A stretch of 64,000 nucleotides of DNA, taken from positions 46,066,001 through 46,130,000 of the forward strand of contig CM114272.1 in assembly GCA_050084515.1 (NCBI GenBank). The letters are read 5' to 3'. This DNA is from Blasia pusilla. Its lineage: Eukaryota; Marchantiophyta; Marchantiopsida; Blasiales. Every line of letters starts with the position of its first letter. The stretch's first letter is position 1. This document shows, piece by piece, positions 1 through 10,440 of this stretch. Under the pieces are notes generated by a model. It worked only from the letters and a program-made list of their open reading frames with translations, was not told the origin of the DNA and did no database searches. Both the position numbers and the translations under genes were made by a program.

Positions 1-622
1 TTATTTTCAGCTTTCGATATTATGACGTTGGGGGTTACGCCCACCGAGGCTTTTTGGCTGGCCGCTTTAGTATGTGAGCGCAGAGTTGGAGTTCTTGCAT
101 CACGTTTAGAGGTGATTGTAGAGGAGGTGATGGACTTGCCCTTGGAGCGGATGCTCGGATCGTCCACCTCAGATTCCTAGCAGGATGTCGTTGCTAGGAT
201 GGCGGAGATGCCCGCTAGACCCGCGATAGAGCGTGCCATGGCTTCTCTTGCTGTTGTGTTGCTGGATAACCAAGGAGAGGTCTACCAGTTGGTGAGTCTT
301 GGAGGTAGAGCTTCTAGTCTGCAACGCATCTTGTTGGATTCAAGAGCGCAACCCTTGATGTTGGGAAAAGTGATATTCAGAGGATTGGGCTTGACGAGAG
401 CCGATGTGAAGCGTTGTCCATTCCGCATACATACATCCTTGGGTGGAGCATGCACCACATAGTATATCATCCGACAAGAGGTCATGGTGAGGATTCGCCC
501 GGGACATTCTACAGACGAGTCTGTGGTGCGAGCCAAGGCGATAGTGACTGATGCAAAGTCCTATGACATCTTGATTGGTGGAGCAGTGTTATACCCGATG
601 GAGTTTTCCCTAGATTACTAGG
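1..622 (+). pseudogene. gypsy G1 aspartic protease (decayed)
   Basis: The retroviral-type aspartic protease would cleave the Gag-Pol polyprotein. The longest open stretch starts near 199. It contains LLDSRAQPLMLG at about 331-366, which aligns with LLDSGAQPLMLG in copy G4. The catalytic Asp is kept but the following D-S/T-G triad reads DSR, a Gly loss expected to kill activity. A flap-like segment and a C-terminal stretch matching the YDILV-G-VLYP pattern continue in other frames to about 600. The first 180 bases match the gag-protease linker of G4 (46850-47030). No start codon is assigned because the polyprotein begins upstream of the window. Confidence 0.75.
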
Positions 623-658
623 AGGAGTCAGCGTCCTATGGACCAGGATAGCAGTCAC

Positions 659-1059
659 GTGATGGGCGCCTTAGCTCATTACCGGTTTGATTCAGAGGTG
701 CAGTGATCGAGCGACGGCCAAGAGAGGTGGTGACCTTAGCAGCATTTAGAAGTGCCATTACTTGGCCTAGTGATTTGATTGAGGGACATGTCCATGCAGA
801 GGATACTCCCGTTCCTCACATTTCTATGGAGAGGAGTGTTATGGTAGCCGCATCATTCCTTGGATGAGAGGTGCCCTTGTGGGGCTTGACTGAGGAGCTT
901 CGACGATTCGTAGATAAGCACGTGTAGACCGCGTGGAGCGAGGCGTTTGCACCAGAGCGTGACAGGTTTGAGGAACCCAAGGTAGCAGGGAGTGCTACAA
1001 TGATACCCTTGGATACCACACTCTAAATCAAACCGGTAATGAGCTAAGGCGCCCATCAC
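659..1059. repeat. 34-bp perfect inverted repeat (arms 659-692 and 1026-1059)
   Basis: Bases 1026-1059 are the exact reverse complement of 659-692. In the homologous stretch of copy G3 (around 14880) this place encodes methyltransferase motif I (DLFGG). In G1 it is replaced by the inverted upstream segment. This looks like a template-switch replacement in G1. Confidence 0.9.
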
Positions 1060-1990
1060 CGGATTAGTTGTTCTTTTGCAGGTAGGAGTGCGAGTGTAGT
1101 AGTACCTGTATGTGTAGAGTGATGATGTTGCGAGGCACGTCTCACTACAACATGTGGCGCAGTTACGCCTACGTTTTCTCGACTTATTCTTTATGTCCGC
1201 GGTACAGGGGTACCAGAGTTCCCTACTGAGGGATATTTCGTTGTTGGGTGCGTAGGACTTAGAGCGGGTAGGGACCATTGATTTAGCCATTGTTGGTTGG
1301 CCATGTTAGGGCCAATCGAGTGCTGGATGAGGTAGCGGGTTGGTTGTCACTCGGTCTAGGTTGTTTTTGGAGATGTTGAGGGTCTTACGGCAGTTGCAGG
1401 AGCACCACTCTCGTTCTCCAGCCTACAATCTGGAGAATATGCCAATCTTAGGAGACTCTAGATTACGGGTGGTGACGAGTGCTCATCAGGTACATACCTG
1501 GATCGGCCTAGCAGTGTTCTTGGATGCAGCGAGTGTAGGTTCTAGATCCCATAGCCCGCGTCTATGGTGGACCAACTTGGTGCCCCATGCAGTGTTAGGG
1601 AGGGCGTATGCGAGAGTGGAGCGACCCTCCCATTTGTTAGTGGATTCCATTCTGGATCCAGGTCGTCAATCAGAGGCAATGAGGCACAATGATTGACCAC
1701 CGTTGACTATGGTCAACAGGGTAGGCAGGCCTTCCACAGCCTTGCCCACGTTTGTGAGTTTTCCTGCTTCCTATGCATACAAGGAGGCCGGTCCTGGCTT
1801 GGTTTGGGATAACCAGGTTCAGCGGTTGGTGGAGCCCAATGCCGACAAGAGAGTGAGCGATGGGATTTCCCGCAGTAGTGACAATAGTACCGTCAGTGTC
1901 AGAGGCATCACGACGCCATGTCTTGGGTTAGGCGATGGACCTGAATTGCTTGACATGGATCCTCAACTTGGGAGTGGCTGAGGAGCGCCG
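700..1990 (+). pseudogene. DNMT3-like C5-cytosine methyltransferase domain of gypsy G1
   Basis: A retrotransposon-encoded DNA cytosine-5 methyltransferase sits between protease and RT. Motif IV reads GTIDLAIVGWPC near 1271-1306, with the catalytic Cys codon at 1304-1306, followed by TAG where a Gln is expected. Motif VI appears as LENMP near 1432. A DAASVGSRSHSPRLWWTN stretch near 1528-1580 matches the DNMT3-type motif VIII region (ID-S-AHR-R-WGN). A motif IX/X-like end (CLGLGDGPELLDMD, versus RRHVLGQAMDMNS in G3) lies near 1900-1965. Motif I is destroyed by an inverted repeat at 1026-1059. The DNMT3 assignment rests on motif spacing read by eye; generic C5-MTase is certain, the subfamily less so. 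Confidence 0.75.
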
Positions 1991-2379
1991 TATGAGATCG
2001 CGACAGATCACAGCGGTTGCGTTGGTGAGCCCCATGCCTACCGAGATGGTAGAGGCAGTGGCTGGGGGCGAGAGCCGAGGAGATCAACACACCTGGGGAG
2101 ATCGGGAGAGACACCTTTGGACTTCTTGGGATGTTTTGCATGTACGCAAGGAGATGATAGCCACAACATCGAGCGTGGTTCCAAGCATTACATGTGGAGG
2201 AGATCAGAGTTTGCACTTGGCTGTAAGAGAGCGGACGAGTGTTGTTGTTCGAGACGGGGTTGCACCATAGCAACCACCGATACCCGCACTGGAGAGTCCT
2301 ATTGTAGTCACGATGGAGACTTGAGAGCCAGATATGGGCCCTAAGTTGACAAGAGGAGAGCGGCCCCGGATACATCAGT

Positions 2380-3335
2380 TCCTCAGGAGTTATAGGAGTT
2401 GTTTTGCATTTAGCTTGGAGGATCTGGGTACGCTGAAGGGACCGGGGATCTGCATTGAGTTGACGAGTGATACACTGATCTTCCGATGACCCTATAGGTA
2501 CAGTGATATGGAGAGGGCTCTGATTCAGAATAGGAGCCAAGACTTGGTTGGAGTAGGACTAGTGGAGATGTTGCATGGGGAGTATGCATTTGCCACTGTC
2601 ATACCCTCCAAGAAGGATGTGCATGGCAACTAGACGGATAGGCGGATGTGTGGAAATTACCCACCTATCAATTGTCAGACAAAGTCCGATAGGTATGCCA
2701 TGCCCACCCCTGAGGATATCTTTGATGCAATTGGTCACGCAAAGGTCTTCAGTTCATTGCATTTACAAGTCGGATATCATCATTTGCCTATCAAATTGGA
2801 GGATAGGCAGAAGACGGCATTTTGGGGCATCGATCCTCACGGGAAGGATTGTTTGTACCAATGGCGATTCTTACCATTTGGGTTAAAGAACACCCTCATT
2901 GAGTTTCAGAGGGTCATGGATAGGATCTTGGCTGGTTTGGATTTTGCTAGGTGTTATATTGATGACATCGTAGTCTTTAACGCCACGGTTAAGGAGCACG
3001 AGCGACATCTAGAAGAGATGTTTCGACGATTGTAATTAGATGGGCTGAAGCCACATCCAGGCAACTGCAAGTTCTTTTGCGACCAGATTGAGTACTTGGG
3101 TTATACGATATACCCAGGGGGCCTTGGTGTTCAGGAGACGAAGGCTATCTCACGCATTCCACGCCCTACAGATGTGAGCCGTGTTCACGCATTCATGGGA
3201 TTGGCGAACTTGTATCGGCGGTATGTCAAGGGATTCAGTTTGATTGCGAAGCCGCTAACCTTGCTGACCAAGGTTGATCATGAGTGGCACTGGGGGGATG
3301 AGCAAGAGCGAGCATTTTGTTGCTCAAGGATAGGT
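2380..3335 (+). pseudogene. gypsy G1 reverse transcriptase
   Basis: The RT domain carries QWRFLPFGLKN near 2860 and the catalytic box CYIDDIVVF at about 2952-2978, the YxDD motif. The thumb/connection includes YLGYTIYPGG and the GLANLYRRYVKGFS stretch shared by gypsy elements, near 3090-3240. A TAA stop after the helix following YIDD (near 3033) and an in-frame TAG near 2632 interrupt it. It would make cDNA in virus-like particles with the downstream RNase H. It is highly similar to the RT fragments in G2 and G3. Confidence 0.9.
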
Positions 3336-3790
3336 TGACGTCCGCGCCCATCTTGAGGAGACCGATCAAGGGGCATCCTTTCCAGTTGCATACAGATTGG
3401 AGCATGTTGGGGCTTGGAGCGGTGCTCACCGCGCATGATGATGAGGGTAGAGAGTTCATGGTGGCTTACGCTAGCTGCTCCAACAATGCTGCACAGGCAA
3501 AGTAAAACTTGTATGAGGGTGAGTTCTTGGCTGTAGTATGGGGTCTCGCGCATTTTAGATATTACTTTTTCGACAACTCCTTTACCATCATCACTGATCA
3601 TCAACCACTGAAGTGGTTGATGGAGTCCGAAAAGCTTACATGGAAGCTTGCGAGATGGGCTCTATTATTGTAGAAATATAATTTTGAGGTGGTACATAGA
3701 CCTAGGATGCTCAACCAAGATGCAAATGGGTTGAGTCGTAACTCATGCCCGAGTCAACGAGATGCGATTGGAGCTCGATGGCATGGAGAG
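3317..3790 (+). pseudogene. gypsy G1 RNase H
   Basis: This is an RNase H domain of the type fused to gypsy RT. QLHTDWSMLGLGAVL (near 3382-3426) holds the first catalytic Asp, in TDWS where TDAS is usual. YEGEFLAVVWGLAHF follows with the Glu, and FTIITDHQPLKWLM carries the later Asp. Stops lie at about 3503 (TAA) and 3671 (TAG). The family-specific tail continues with VVHRPRMLNQDANGLSRN, the chain connecting RNase H to integrase. Confidence 0.88.
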
Positions 3791-4430
3791 AGTGATGAGG
3801 AGTCAGTGCCATGATGGCACTCGTCAGCTTATTTAGGCATGTTGGCTATGGAGAGATAGAGGGTGGAGACCTCGATGGCAAGGTCTAGTGGAGAGTCCTT
3901 GGATCCCGAGGCCAGTGAGGAGACAACAAATGGCCCAGATATTCATGATGATGGAGTAGTCTTGGAGTACCTTTGTATTGGCAGCGTTGCGAGTATCGTG
4001 GATGATAGAGAGCGGGATCAGATCCTACACCGGACCTGAAAGTTTCGTTGGGAGGGGACACATGTTTTGAGGGTTTAGGAGGATGGTAGAGTACAATTAG
4101 TGTTGAGTTGTTTCGGAAAGTGATGCCCATGGCGTTCAAGAACTTGGAGATTGCGCAACATCGGGATACATTGAGGTATGCGACTATTCGGGGTGATGGT
4201 TATCGACCAACTATCCAGAGGTTTCATTATGTCTACTTGTAGCAGACGGCACCGACGACGTTGGATGTGACTGCAGGACGCACTATCCTAAGAGTGCATA
4301 ACGTTTTGCCCTCCGGTGTTCTCTTGCTAGAGGGACGCGATGGTATGGTATGGAAGGACCATGTGCGTAATTGTGCACTATGTCACCTTCCTAACATTGA
4401 TGGTATAGTAGATCCAAGCTTAGCAGTAGT
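3791..4430 (+). pseudogene. gypsy G1 integrase remnant lacking the catalytic core
   Basis: The linker to integrase (DPEASEE...DIHDDGVVLEYL in mixed frames) runs to about 4095. There the sequence jumps from the VQLV segment just before the zinc-binding H2C2 module straight to the C-terminal part (MPMAFKNLEIAQHRDTLRY). Compared with G4 (57070-57870) about 0.8 kb is missing, including the H2C2 module and all three D,D-35-E residues. The C-terminal SH3-like segment is present and ends with TLDVTAGRTILRVHNVLPSG. Confidence 0.75.
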
Positions 4431-4590
4431 TCCTGCAGGCTTGCATTGTATGTTGTGTGGTTGTGCGCGTGGTGCGGCCACGATGCTAGTCTATGATGGA
4501 TGTTCGAGAGGTTGGCATATGGCATGTCTGACGCCACCTCTCACTAGGGCTCCTTGGGGATGATGGATCTGTCCCTGATGTACATAGAGG
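4431..4590 (+). pseudogene. PHD finger at the gypsy G1 polyprotein C-terminus
   Basis: The open frame that starts at 4261 ends with a PHD-type zinc finger: LHCMLCGCARGAATM, then YDGCSRGWHMACLTPPL, then after a stop WICP. The Cys spacing, the central GWHMAC and the following PPL fit the C4HC3 PHD consensus (C-x2-C, C-x2-C replaced here by YDGC, H-x2-C, terminal C). One Cys has become Tyr and the last pair lies beyond a TGA. PHD fingers typically read histone H3 tails; a targeting role for the integrase is inference. The same module is present at the end of G2 and, eroded, in G4. Confidence 0.75.
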
Positions 4591-4774
4591 AGATACTAGG
4601 TAGGTTTTGATTCCAAAATTTTCTGTGACATGGATGATAGGAAGGCAACTAACGATGGGGCCACATGAGCACTCGGCCTTTCTGCTCTTAGTGTCCTAGA
4701 GATGTATGTTGTGGTAGGTAGGGATAGAGGGCTATCTGGAGTTACAATGACCTAACCACCAGCTAGGGGGCGAT
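4591..4774 (+). other. gypsy G1 3' untranslated region with polypurine tract
   Basis: Non-coding sequence between the PHD finger and the LTR. A purine-rich run (AGGGGGCGA, 4765-4773) lies immediately before the TGGAGATATT that begins the LTR, the position of a plus-strand primer (PPT). Confidence 0.55.
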
Positions 4775-5417
4775 TGGAGATATTTTAGTACTTCTCGTCT
4801 CATTGTTTGGATGCCATGAGTTAGCATGGGATCGTGCGTGTTTGTCTGTGTGTTCGGTGACAACTATCTATGTTGTGTAGCGATGTGTATGCGCACGACA
4901 ATTGTCACGTCTTTTAGGATAGATCGGTGAGATCTAGTGGAGCGCCTTCGTGAGTAGTGGAGGACAGGCTCAGTAGGTCGAAGATGACCTGCTCATGCCC
5001 CGGGAAACCTGACAAAGTAGGTTTCCTCTTCGTTTTGGCTCATTTGGAATCATATAGAGGAACTTACTACTTTAGGTAAGTACCATTATGAGTATATGAT
5101 TGTCTTTATATTTATGGTAAGTGGTCCTTGACCTCCTACATCAGGTCAAGAGCCAAGGAGGTGACTTGGGAGAATAGGTTACCATGGAGAGAGCTTGGAA
5201 GAGGGGAGGGGTAGACCTCAAGGAGAGAGAGCTTGAGAGCTCATTCTCTCTTTGTTGAACCTCTTGGCATAAGGCGGTGGAGCTATGGTCCCTTGCCTTG
5301 TGAGTGTAATCCAAGCTTCTTATTAGGAGAGTGGGTTTGGTTTGACATGAGAGAGAGTGCACACCTTTGAGAGCTATGGTGTGAGATGGTGTAGAGAGAG
5401 ATTGGATCTTACTTTAT
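4775..5417 (+). repeat. gypsy G1 3' LTR (about 643 bp)
   Basis: Begins with TGGAGATATTTTAGTAC right after the polypurine tract. The first ~130 bp recur at 5418-5548 in the same orientation. That gives the left edge; the right edge is set only by where the second copy begins, and no terminal CA is visible there. No open reading frame of note. Confidence 0.5.
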
Positions 5418-5548
5418 TGGAGATATTTTAGTACTTCTTGTCTCGTTGTTTGGATGCCATGAGTTAGCATGGCATGAGTTAGCATGGGATTGTGTGTGTT
5501 TTTTGTGACAACGATATATTTTGTGTAGCGATGTGTATGCGTACGACA
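5418..5548 (+). repeat. Truncated second copy of the LTR start
   Basis: Directly repeats 4775-4900 with a few substitutions and a small internal duplication (CATGAGTTAGCATGG twice). It stops abruptly where minus-strand gypsy G2 begins at 5549, in the middle of a PHD finger. Confidence 0.7.
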
Positions 5549-6926
5549 TGGGTGCTCCTCTAGCAGACCCACACAACATGCATCTCAAGCCCGTACCCAA
5601 CAACTGCCAAGCTCGGATCAATAATCTCATCCATATTCTAAAGATGACATGGCGCAAAGTTATGCACATTATCTTTCTAAACGGTACCATCAAGACCCTC
5701 TAAAATAAGGACTCATGAAGGTAAAATCTCTCACACTCATAGAATAGTATGTCTTGCAGTCACGTCCCATGTCATCAACGTTGTCTGTTGTAGGTAGGCA
5801 TAAACGTCAGGATGGAATCTCCAAGTCCTTGGTCGATAGCCTCCTCCACACGTACTTGTGTACCTCATAGTATCGCAATGCCATGCGATAGCCACGTTCT
5901 CAAAAGCCATATGCATGACTCTCTGAAAGAGCTCAACCCGCTGAGAACATGCTCGTAGCCATATGTCTGGATCGTCGAGGTCATGTACCTCAACCACATC
6001 TCGTTAAATAGATGATGGTTACTCTGGCTCTCTCCCATAGACCAAGAAATGCATTGAAAATGATGCCAAGGATGCCTGTTGACTGAAGCGGTAACCCATC
6101 GCCAACCACGTAAACTGTAGGTCCCAATCTTCCAAGTGTCCTCTCTGCAATCCATACTTGCGCAATCCTCTCTTCATCGTCAATCTAAAAAACTCTCTCT
6201 ACCAAACCATCTACCTCCGGATGATCTCAAGAATTCGTACAATGATCTATCATTGCTTGATCACAAAAGGCCTCAAAGTCACCCTAAACTCAGTTCCCTA
6301 GTCTGTCAACACCACTGCTGATGCGCCAAAATTACTAAGCACTCTATCAAGAAATGCATAAGGCGCTCCTCACTCGAACTATCCCGAAATGCTACCAATT
6401 CAATCCACTTGGAGAAATGCTCCACCATAACCAACACGTATCCACTATGGTGTCCCGTTAATGGTAAAGGCCCTACAAAGTCTAAACTCCATCGATACCC
6501 TAATCCCATGATCGATAGAGGATGCAAGTGTGGTGTTGGACCATTGAACAATGCCCACACCCTATCCCATATAATGCATCTAGCTACAAACTGCTGAACA
6601 TCAATCTGCATACCACACCACCAATACTAAATCTGAATCAAGCTATATGTACGCTTGACTCCAATATGTCCTAACTCTTCGTGAGCATGTCTCATGCCTC
6701 GTTCTCGCTGTAAAGGATGGGGCACCATCCGCACTTGTCCATCCTCCCAAACTCAAAGCACATGTGTTCCCTCCCACATGAACCTCCTGGCTCATTGTAA
6801 GACTCAATCGTGCTCTCAAGCACCCACTATGCTTGCTAAGACACCAATGCGTAGGTACTCCAAGACTATCTCATCATCGTGGATGTCCCCACTCCCTATC
6901 AACTCCTCACTAGCATTTGGATCTGA
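5549..6926 (-). pseudogene. gypsy G2 integrase and partial PHD finger
   Basis: Reading leftward, the core has RWSLDFVGPLPLTG then VLVMVEHFSKWIELVAF (6400-6490), the first catalytic Asp region of a DDE integrase. Damaged core sequence follows, then VHDLDDPDIWLRACSQRVELFQRVM (in two pieces, near 5930-5990) and the C-terminal DVTARHTIL. The PHD finger LRCMLCGSARGAP at about 5560-5610 is cut at 5549. Frameshifts and stops are frequent. Confidence 0.75.
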
Positions 6927-6931
6927 GGACT

Positions 6932-8123
6932 TGTGATACCCATAATTTTGTACTTTGGAAGAAATTTATCTTTTTATTGAACAAAGACTCTTGTACATTA
7001 TGGTTTGGATTATTATATGCAATTATGGAGAAAAACGAATAAGATTCAAGTGAATCACGAAGCTCCTAAGACAAGGCAGAGAGATGGAAGATCAAGGATT
7101 TTCCTTAGAGGAGAATCAAAAGCCGTAACGAAGTATAAAGGATCAACGCGAAGCTCAACGAAGCTCTGTATACGAAGTACTTTGCTCTTAAACGAAGCAC
7201 GAAGAGCGAAGCAAGAAGAGCGAAGCAAGAAGAGAATGAAGAATGAAGAGAATGAAGAATGAAGAACTTCGTCCTCCGGAAATTCAGCGCAGCGAAGCTC
7301 AGCATGATTGTGATTCGAACCGACACATAGTTAAAACAATTAGACTAGGAAGGGGCACGACCCTTTGTATCAAATTGGTAGTTAGAACAGTTTTGTACCA
7401 CGGATTCATACGGATCATAGGAAAAGGAACGCACACCATAGATCTAGGTAGTTACAGATATTGAAGAGACACCAACTTCATCAAGAACGCTTCGGATCAT
7501 AGAAACGCTCCTACTCTCGAGAATATTTAAGAAACATGACAGAAGCTATCATTATCATTCGCTCATGAAGTCCTTATGCTGTAGGAATGGTCCGAGCAAG
7601 AGAGTTGTACCCTCTCGAGCTTGTATATACTTTGAAGTCTTCCAATTCTTGATGGAGTAGTAAAGCACTCATTCATTCATTCTGATGTGCAATGCTTATG
7701 TCTGAATATTCTTTTTGGGTCTGCCGAGTGAAGAATGAATCAGGCAAACCTTTCTCATCAATGGAATAATCAACATAGAGTTGTATGAAATCTATTTGAC
7801 AGAGAGTAACCTGCCCAGACGGATTAAGTTCCGAAAGTAGGAGAAGCCAACTTTATTCTTGAGGTCTCTGTGAGGTTTCGAGATGTCGAGAGAACAAATT
7901 GCCTGAGCGTACTTTAAATTCCACTCGAGAGAATTGAAGAAGAAAACATAGGTACTAAAAAGGATCGGAAGATGTTACTGGAATACTACATTTGAATTAC
8001 ATAATCAACCACACTACTTTTACAACATAATAATCACTTTATACTCTCTTTTCATCCAACAATGATCCTCTTGGGGATCGAACTCTACAATTGACTGTAA
8101 ATAAGAAACACTTAGACATTACA
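6932..8123 (+). repeat. 5' LTR of element E (1192 bp)
   Basis: TG...CA bounded. The last 86 bp (8038-8123) recur at 10441-10528. TATATAC near 7625 is a possible core promoter. A short tandem GCGAAGCAAGAA/GAATGAAGAATGAA stretch lies at 7190-7270. Confidence 0.8.
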
Positions 8124-8139
8124 TATAGTCGAAGACTTT

Positions 8140-8160
8140 TTGGTGCCGCTGCCGGGGATC
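8140..8160 (+). promoter_or_regulatory. Primer-binding-like site of element E
   Basis: TTGGTGCCGCTGCCGGGGAT lies about 17 bases after the LTR end and resembles the PBS found in plant gypsy elements (TGGCGCCGTTGCCGGGGA type). The tRNA was not identified by alignment. Confidence 0.5.
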
Positions 8161-8589
8161 ATATCCTTGGCTGAGAAGGGAGAAAAAGACCCATGGGGAA
8201 GTAGGGAGCGGAGAAAGAAGCTTCGCCCCTAGACGACACCACAATCTAGTTCTTACTAAAGACCATCGGCTAGCTCTAGCGACCCCCGTAAGACAATGTA
8301 TGCTTGAAGATAACAATACATTTGGTGCATTGGTGCTAGAGAAGATAGACCAACTAATTAGAATGGTTAAAGAACCAGTCGCCAAACGGTGCTTCGCCCA
8401 TGGACGATAGTTGTACTTGGTGAAAACCCGGTACTTCTGTTTATGGGAGGAAAACCTGGCAGGAAGCGAGGAGCACCAGGCACCCTCTCAGTAGATGTAA
8501 AAGAATCAGTAGTTAACCTCCCTCCATGGACCCTTACCCTATCGCCACCGTGGGGGTGAACGCAAGTTGCCAAATCCCACAAGAGACTT

Positions 8590-10280
8590 ATGGAAGGCTC
8601 TCGGCCCTCTTCGCGAGAGCAGCGAGCCAATCGGCGCAGTAAGCAGCAGGAACAGCAACCGGCTTGGAGACCGCCTGGTTCGTCTCCAAGTCTTCGTCCT
8701 CGTCCGAAGGCGAAGAGCAAGAAGAAAGAAAGGGACAAATTCTCCACTACGTCCCCTGCGAGTTCGCAGTCGGACGAAGAGTCGTCCAGGGACCCCTTTG
8801 GGGAGTCAGGGAGCGAGGAGCCGATCAGAGCACCTCGGGCGGCACCTTTACCTCCTCCCTCTCAAGCATCAAGCCCGGGAGCCAGCAGGAGAGCAGTTCC
8901 CATGGCCAGCACTAGAAAAACTCTACTAAGGTACCCCACCTTTGTTGGGGGACGACGAGACGATGTGGATAACTTTGTTCTTGAATTCACCCATGTCGCA
9001 AAAGCCAACGGGGAAGGGGCAGAGGAGGATTTGTTACGAGTCTTTCCGTGCCTGCTCAAGAAGCAAGCAAGCCAGTGGTACGAAGGTCTCGGAGCAGAAG
9101 TCACGGAAACCTGGAAAAGGGTCTTGGAATCCTTCCTACATGAGTTCCGCGACTTGGAGTTCGAGGACAGGCTTCTTACAAAGCTTCGCGACTTGAAGCG
9201 AAGAAAGAAGGAGACCCTCCGGGAATATACCCAAAGGTTCCGGAGCCTTGTGAATAAGCTGGAGCACACGACTACCTCCCAATTGGTAGATTGGTTCGTG
9301 TCCGGCTTGTCCAAAGAAATGGATCGGTATTGCCGGAGAGGCCAACGGATTCCCGAGGCGGTCATAGCCTCCGCCGAGGAGGATGAAGCCTCCAAAAAGT
9401 CCCCCCGAACACGAAGACGGCGTCACCAAACGGAGAGGGGCGTCGCTTAGACTAGTGCTTCGTCGAAGACGGCGTCCTCCTGCATACGTAATCCTCGACG
9501 GAGGATTCGTCTGAGTCCTCGGACTCGGAGCAGGAGGTAAAAGCTAAAAGGAAAGGGAAGAGCAGGCATCATCGCTCCTCCAAGCACCAGAACAAAACCC
9601 GACCAAGCACCAAGCGTCGTCCTCAGCGGTCGGAAAGTCCAGTGAGAGGGACGGCAAGGAAGGCCGGCAAGTCAGCCATGGAGGAACTCAGTAAAAAAAT
9701 GGCTGAGTTGAAGGTACATCTGGCGGCCCAGAAGGACCCCTGAAGACAACCCGGGCTGATGAGGCCCAAAATTTGGTGTAGTAGTTGTGGAACCCAGGGG
9801 CATACTGTACAAGAATGCCCTACTCAGAGGGATCTACGGTGGATCCAGGAAGAGGCCCCTTTTGAAGAAGGATGGTATGAACCGGAACAGTGGGAAGGGT
9901 GCTATGCCGTCCAAGCGGTGCCACCCCCAAACCCGGGGAGAAGCTGGATCACACAGTATGTATCTCCGGAATACGGAGAAGAGAGACCCCTGAGACAGAT
10001 TATGGGTGCGGCGGCCTTCACGCCACCCATCAAACAAAATTGTTGCTATAACTGCGATGCAGCAGACCATTGGGCTAATAATTGCCCAAACCCAAAGCAA
10101 CCAGTGGGACTCAATCCCTTATGCTGGAACTGCAAGAAGGGCGGGCACACTGCCGTGGAATGCCCGGAGCCCAAGGTCCCACGTTTGTTGGTCACATATG
10201 TAAACACTCCAGTGGCTCAACCAGAGCCCAAAAACGATGTAAATGTACAACTGGTCCGGAGAACGGAGGCTGAACGATGA
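8590..10280 (+). pseudogene. gag of element E with three CCHC zinc knuckles
   Basis: The ORF from ATG 8590 runs 286 aa. A charged Arg/Ser/Lys-rich N-terminus is followed by a retrotransposon-gag domain (TLLRYPTFVGGRRDDVDNF, then WYEGLGAEVTETWKRVLESF and LRDLKRRKKETLREYTQRF) covering about residues 110-260. It stops at 9450. The acidic/basic linker continues in another frame (9490-9740) to a second stop. A 173-aa segment (9759-10280) then carries three CCHC knuckles: CSSCGTQGHTVQEC, CYNCDAADHWANNC and CWNCKKGGHTAVEC, the RNA-binding nucleocapsid part. Gag would form virus-like particles. One frameshift and one stop separate a once-continuous gene. Confidence 0.85.
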
Positions 10281-10440
10281 AGAACGGAGGCTGGGGGCGA
10301 AGTTATTGAACACAGGAACGAGACCCTGGTGGCGTTGGAAGAGGCACGCATGCTCGCGTTACGCCAGACAGCCCAAGTGCAAAAAGATCGTAAGAAACGT
10401 TACGATCGACATCTCCGGCCACAATCTATCAGTGTTGGAG
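10281..10440 (+). pseudogene. Integrase C-terminal stub of element E
   Basis: The frame reads HRNETLVALEEARMLALRQ then KDRKKRYDRHL and VGDFIL, matching the segment between the gypsy integrase core and its C-terminal SH3-like domain. It is fused directly to gag upstream, and to the 3' LTR at a CTTTATACTC joint also present at the matching LTR position. This marks two internal deletions. Confidence 0.6.

Larger units (their letters stand above)
1..5417 (+). mobile_element. Ty3/gypsy LTR retrotransposon copy G1 (5' end outside window)
   Basis: A decayed Ty3/gypsy element on the plus strand reads, in order, aspartic protease, C5-cytosine methyltransferase, reverse transcriptase, RNase H, integrase remnant, PHD finger, polypurine tract and 3' LTR. 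Gag lies outside the window. The protease-RT-RNase H-integrase order identifies gypsy rather than copia. The methyltransferase between protease and RT, and the PHD finger after integrase, are additions to the usual gypsy plan. The same order is seen in fragments G2, G3 and G4, so it is a family trait and not a chance junction. Many stops and shifts make this copy inactive. Confidence 0.85.

Noticed and set aside
853-1290. 145-aa minus-strand ORF
   Set aside because: Antisense shadow of the gypsy methyltransferase region on the plus strand, which shows clear motifs.
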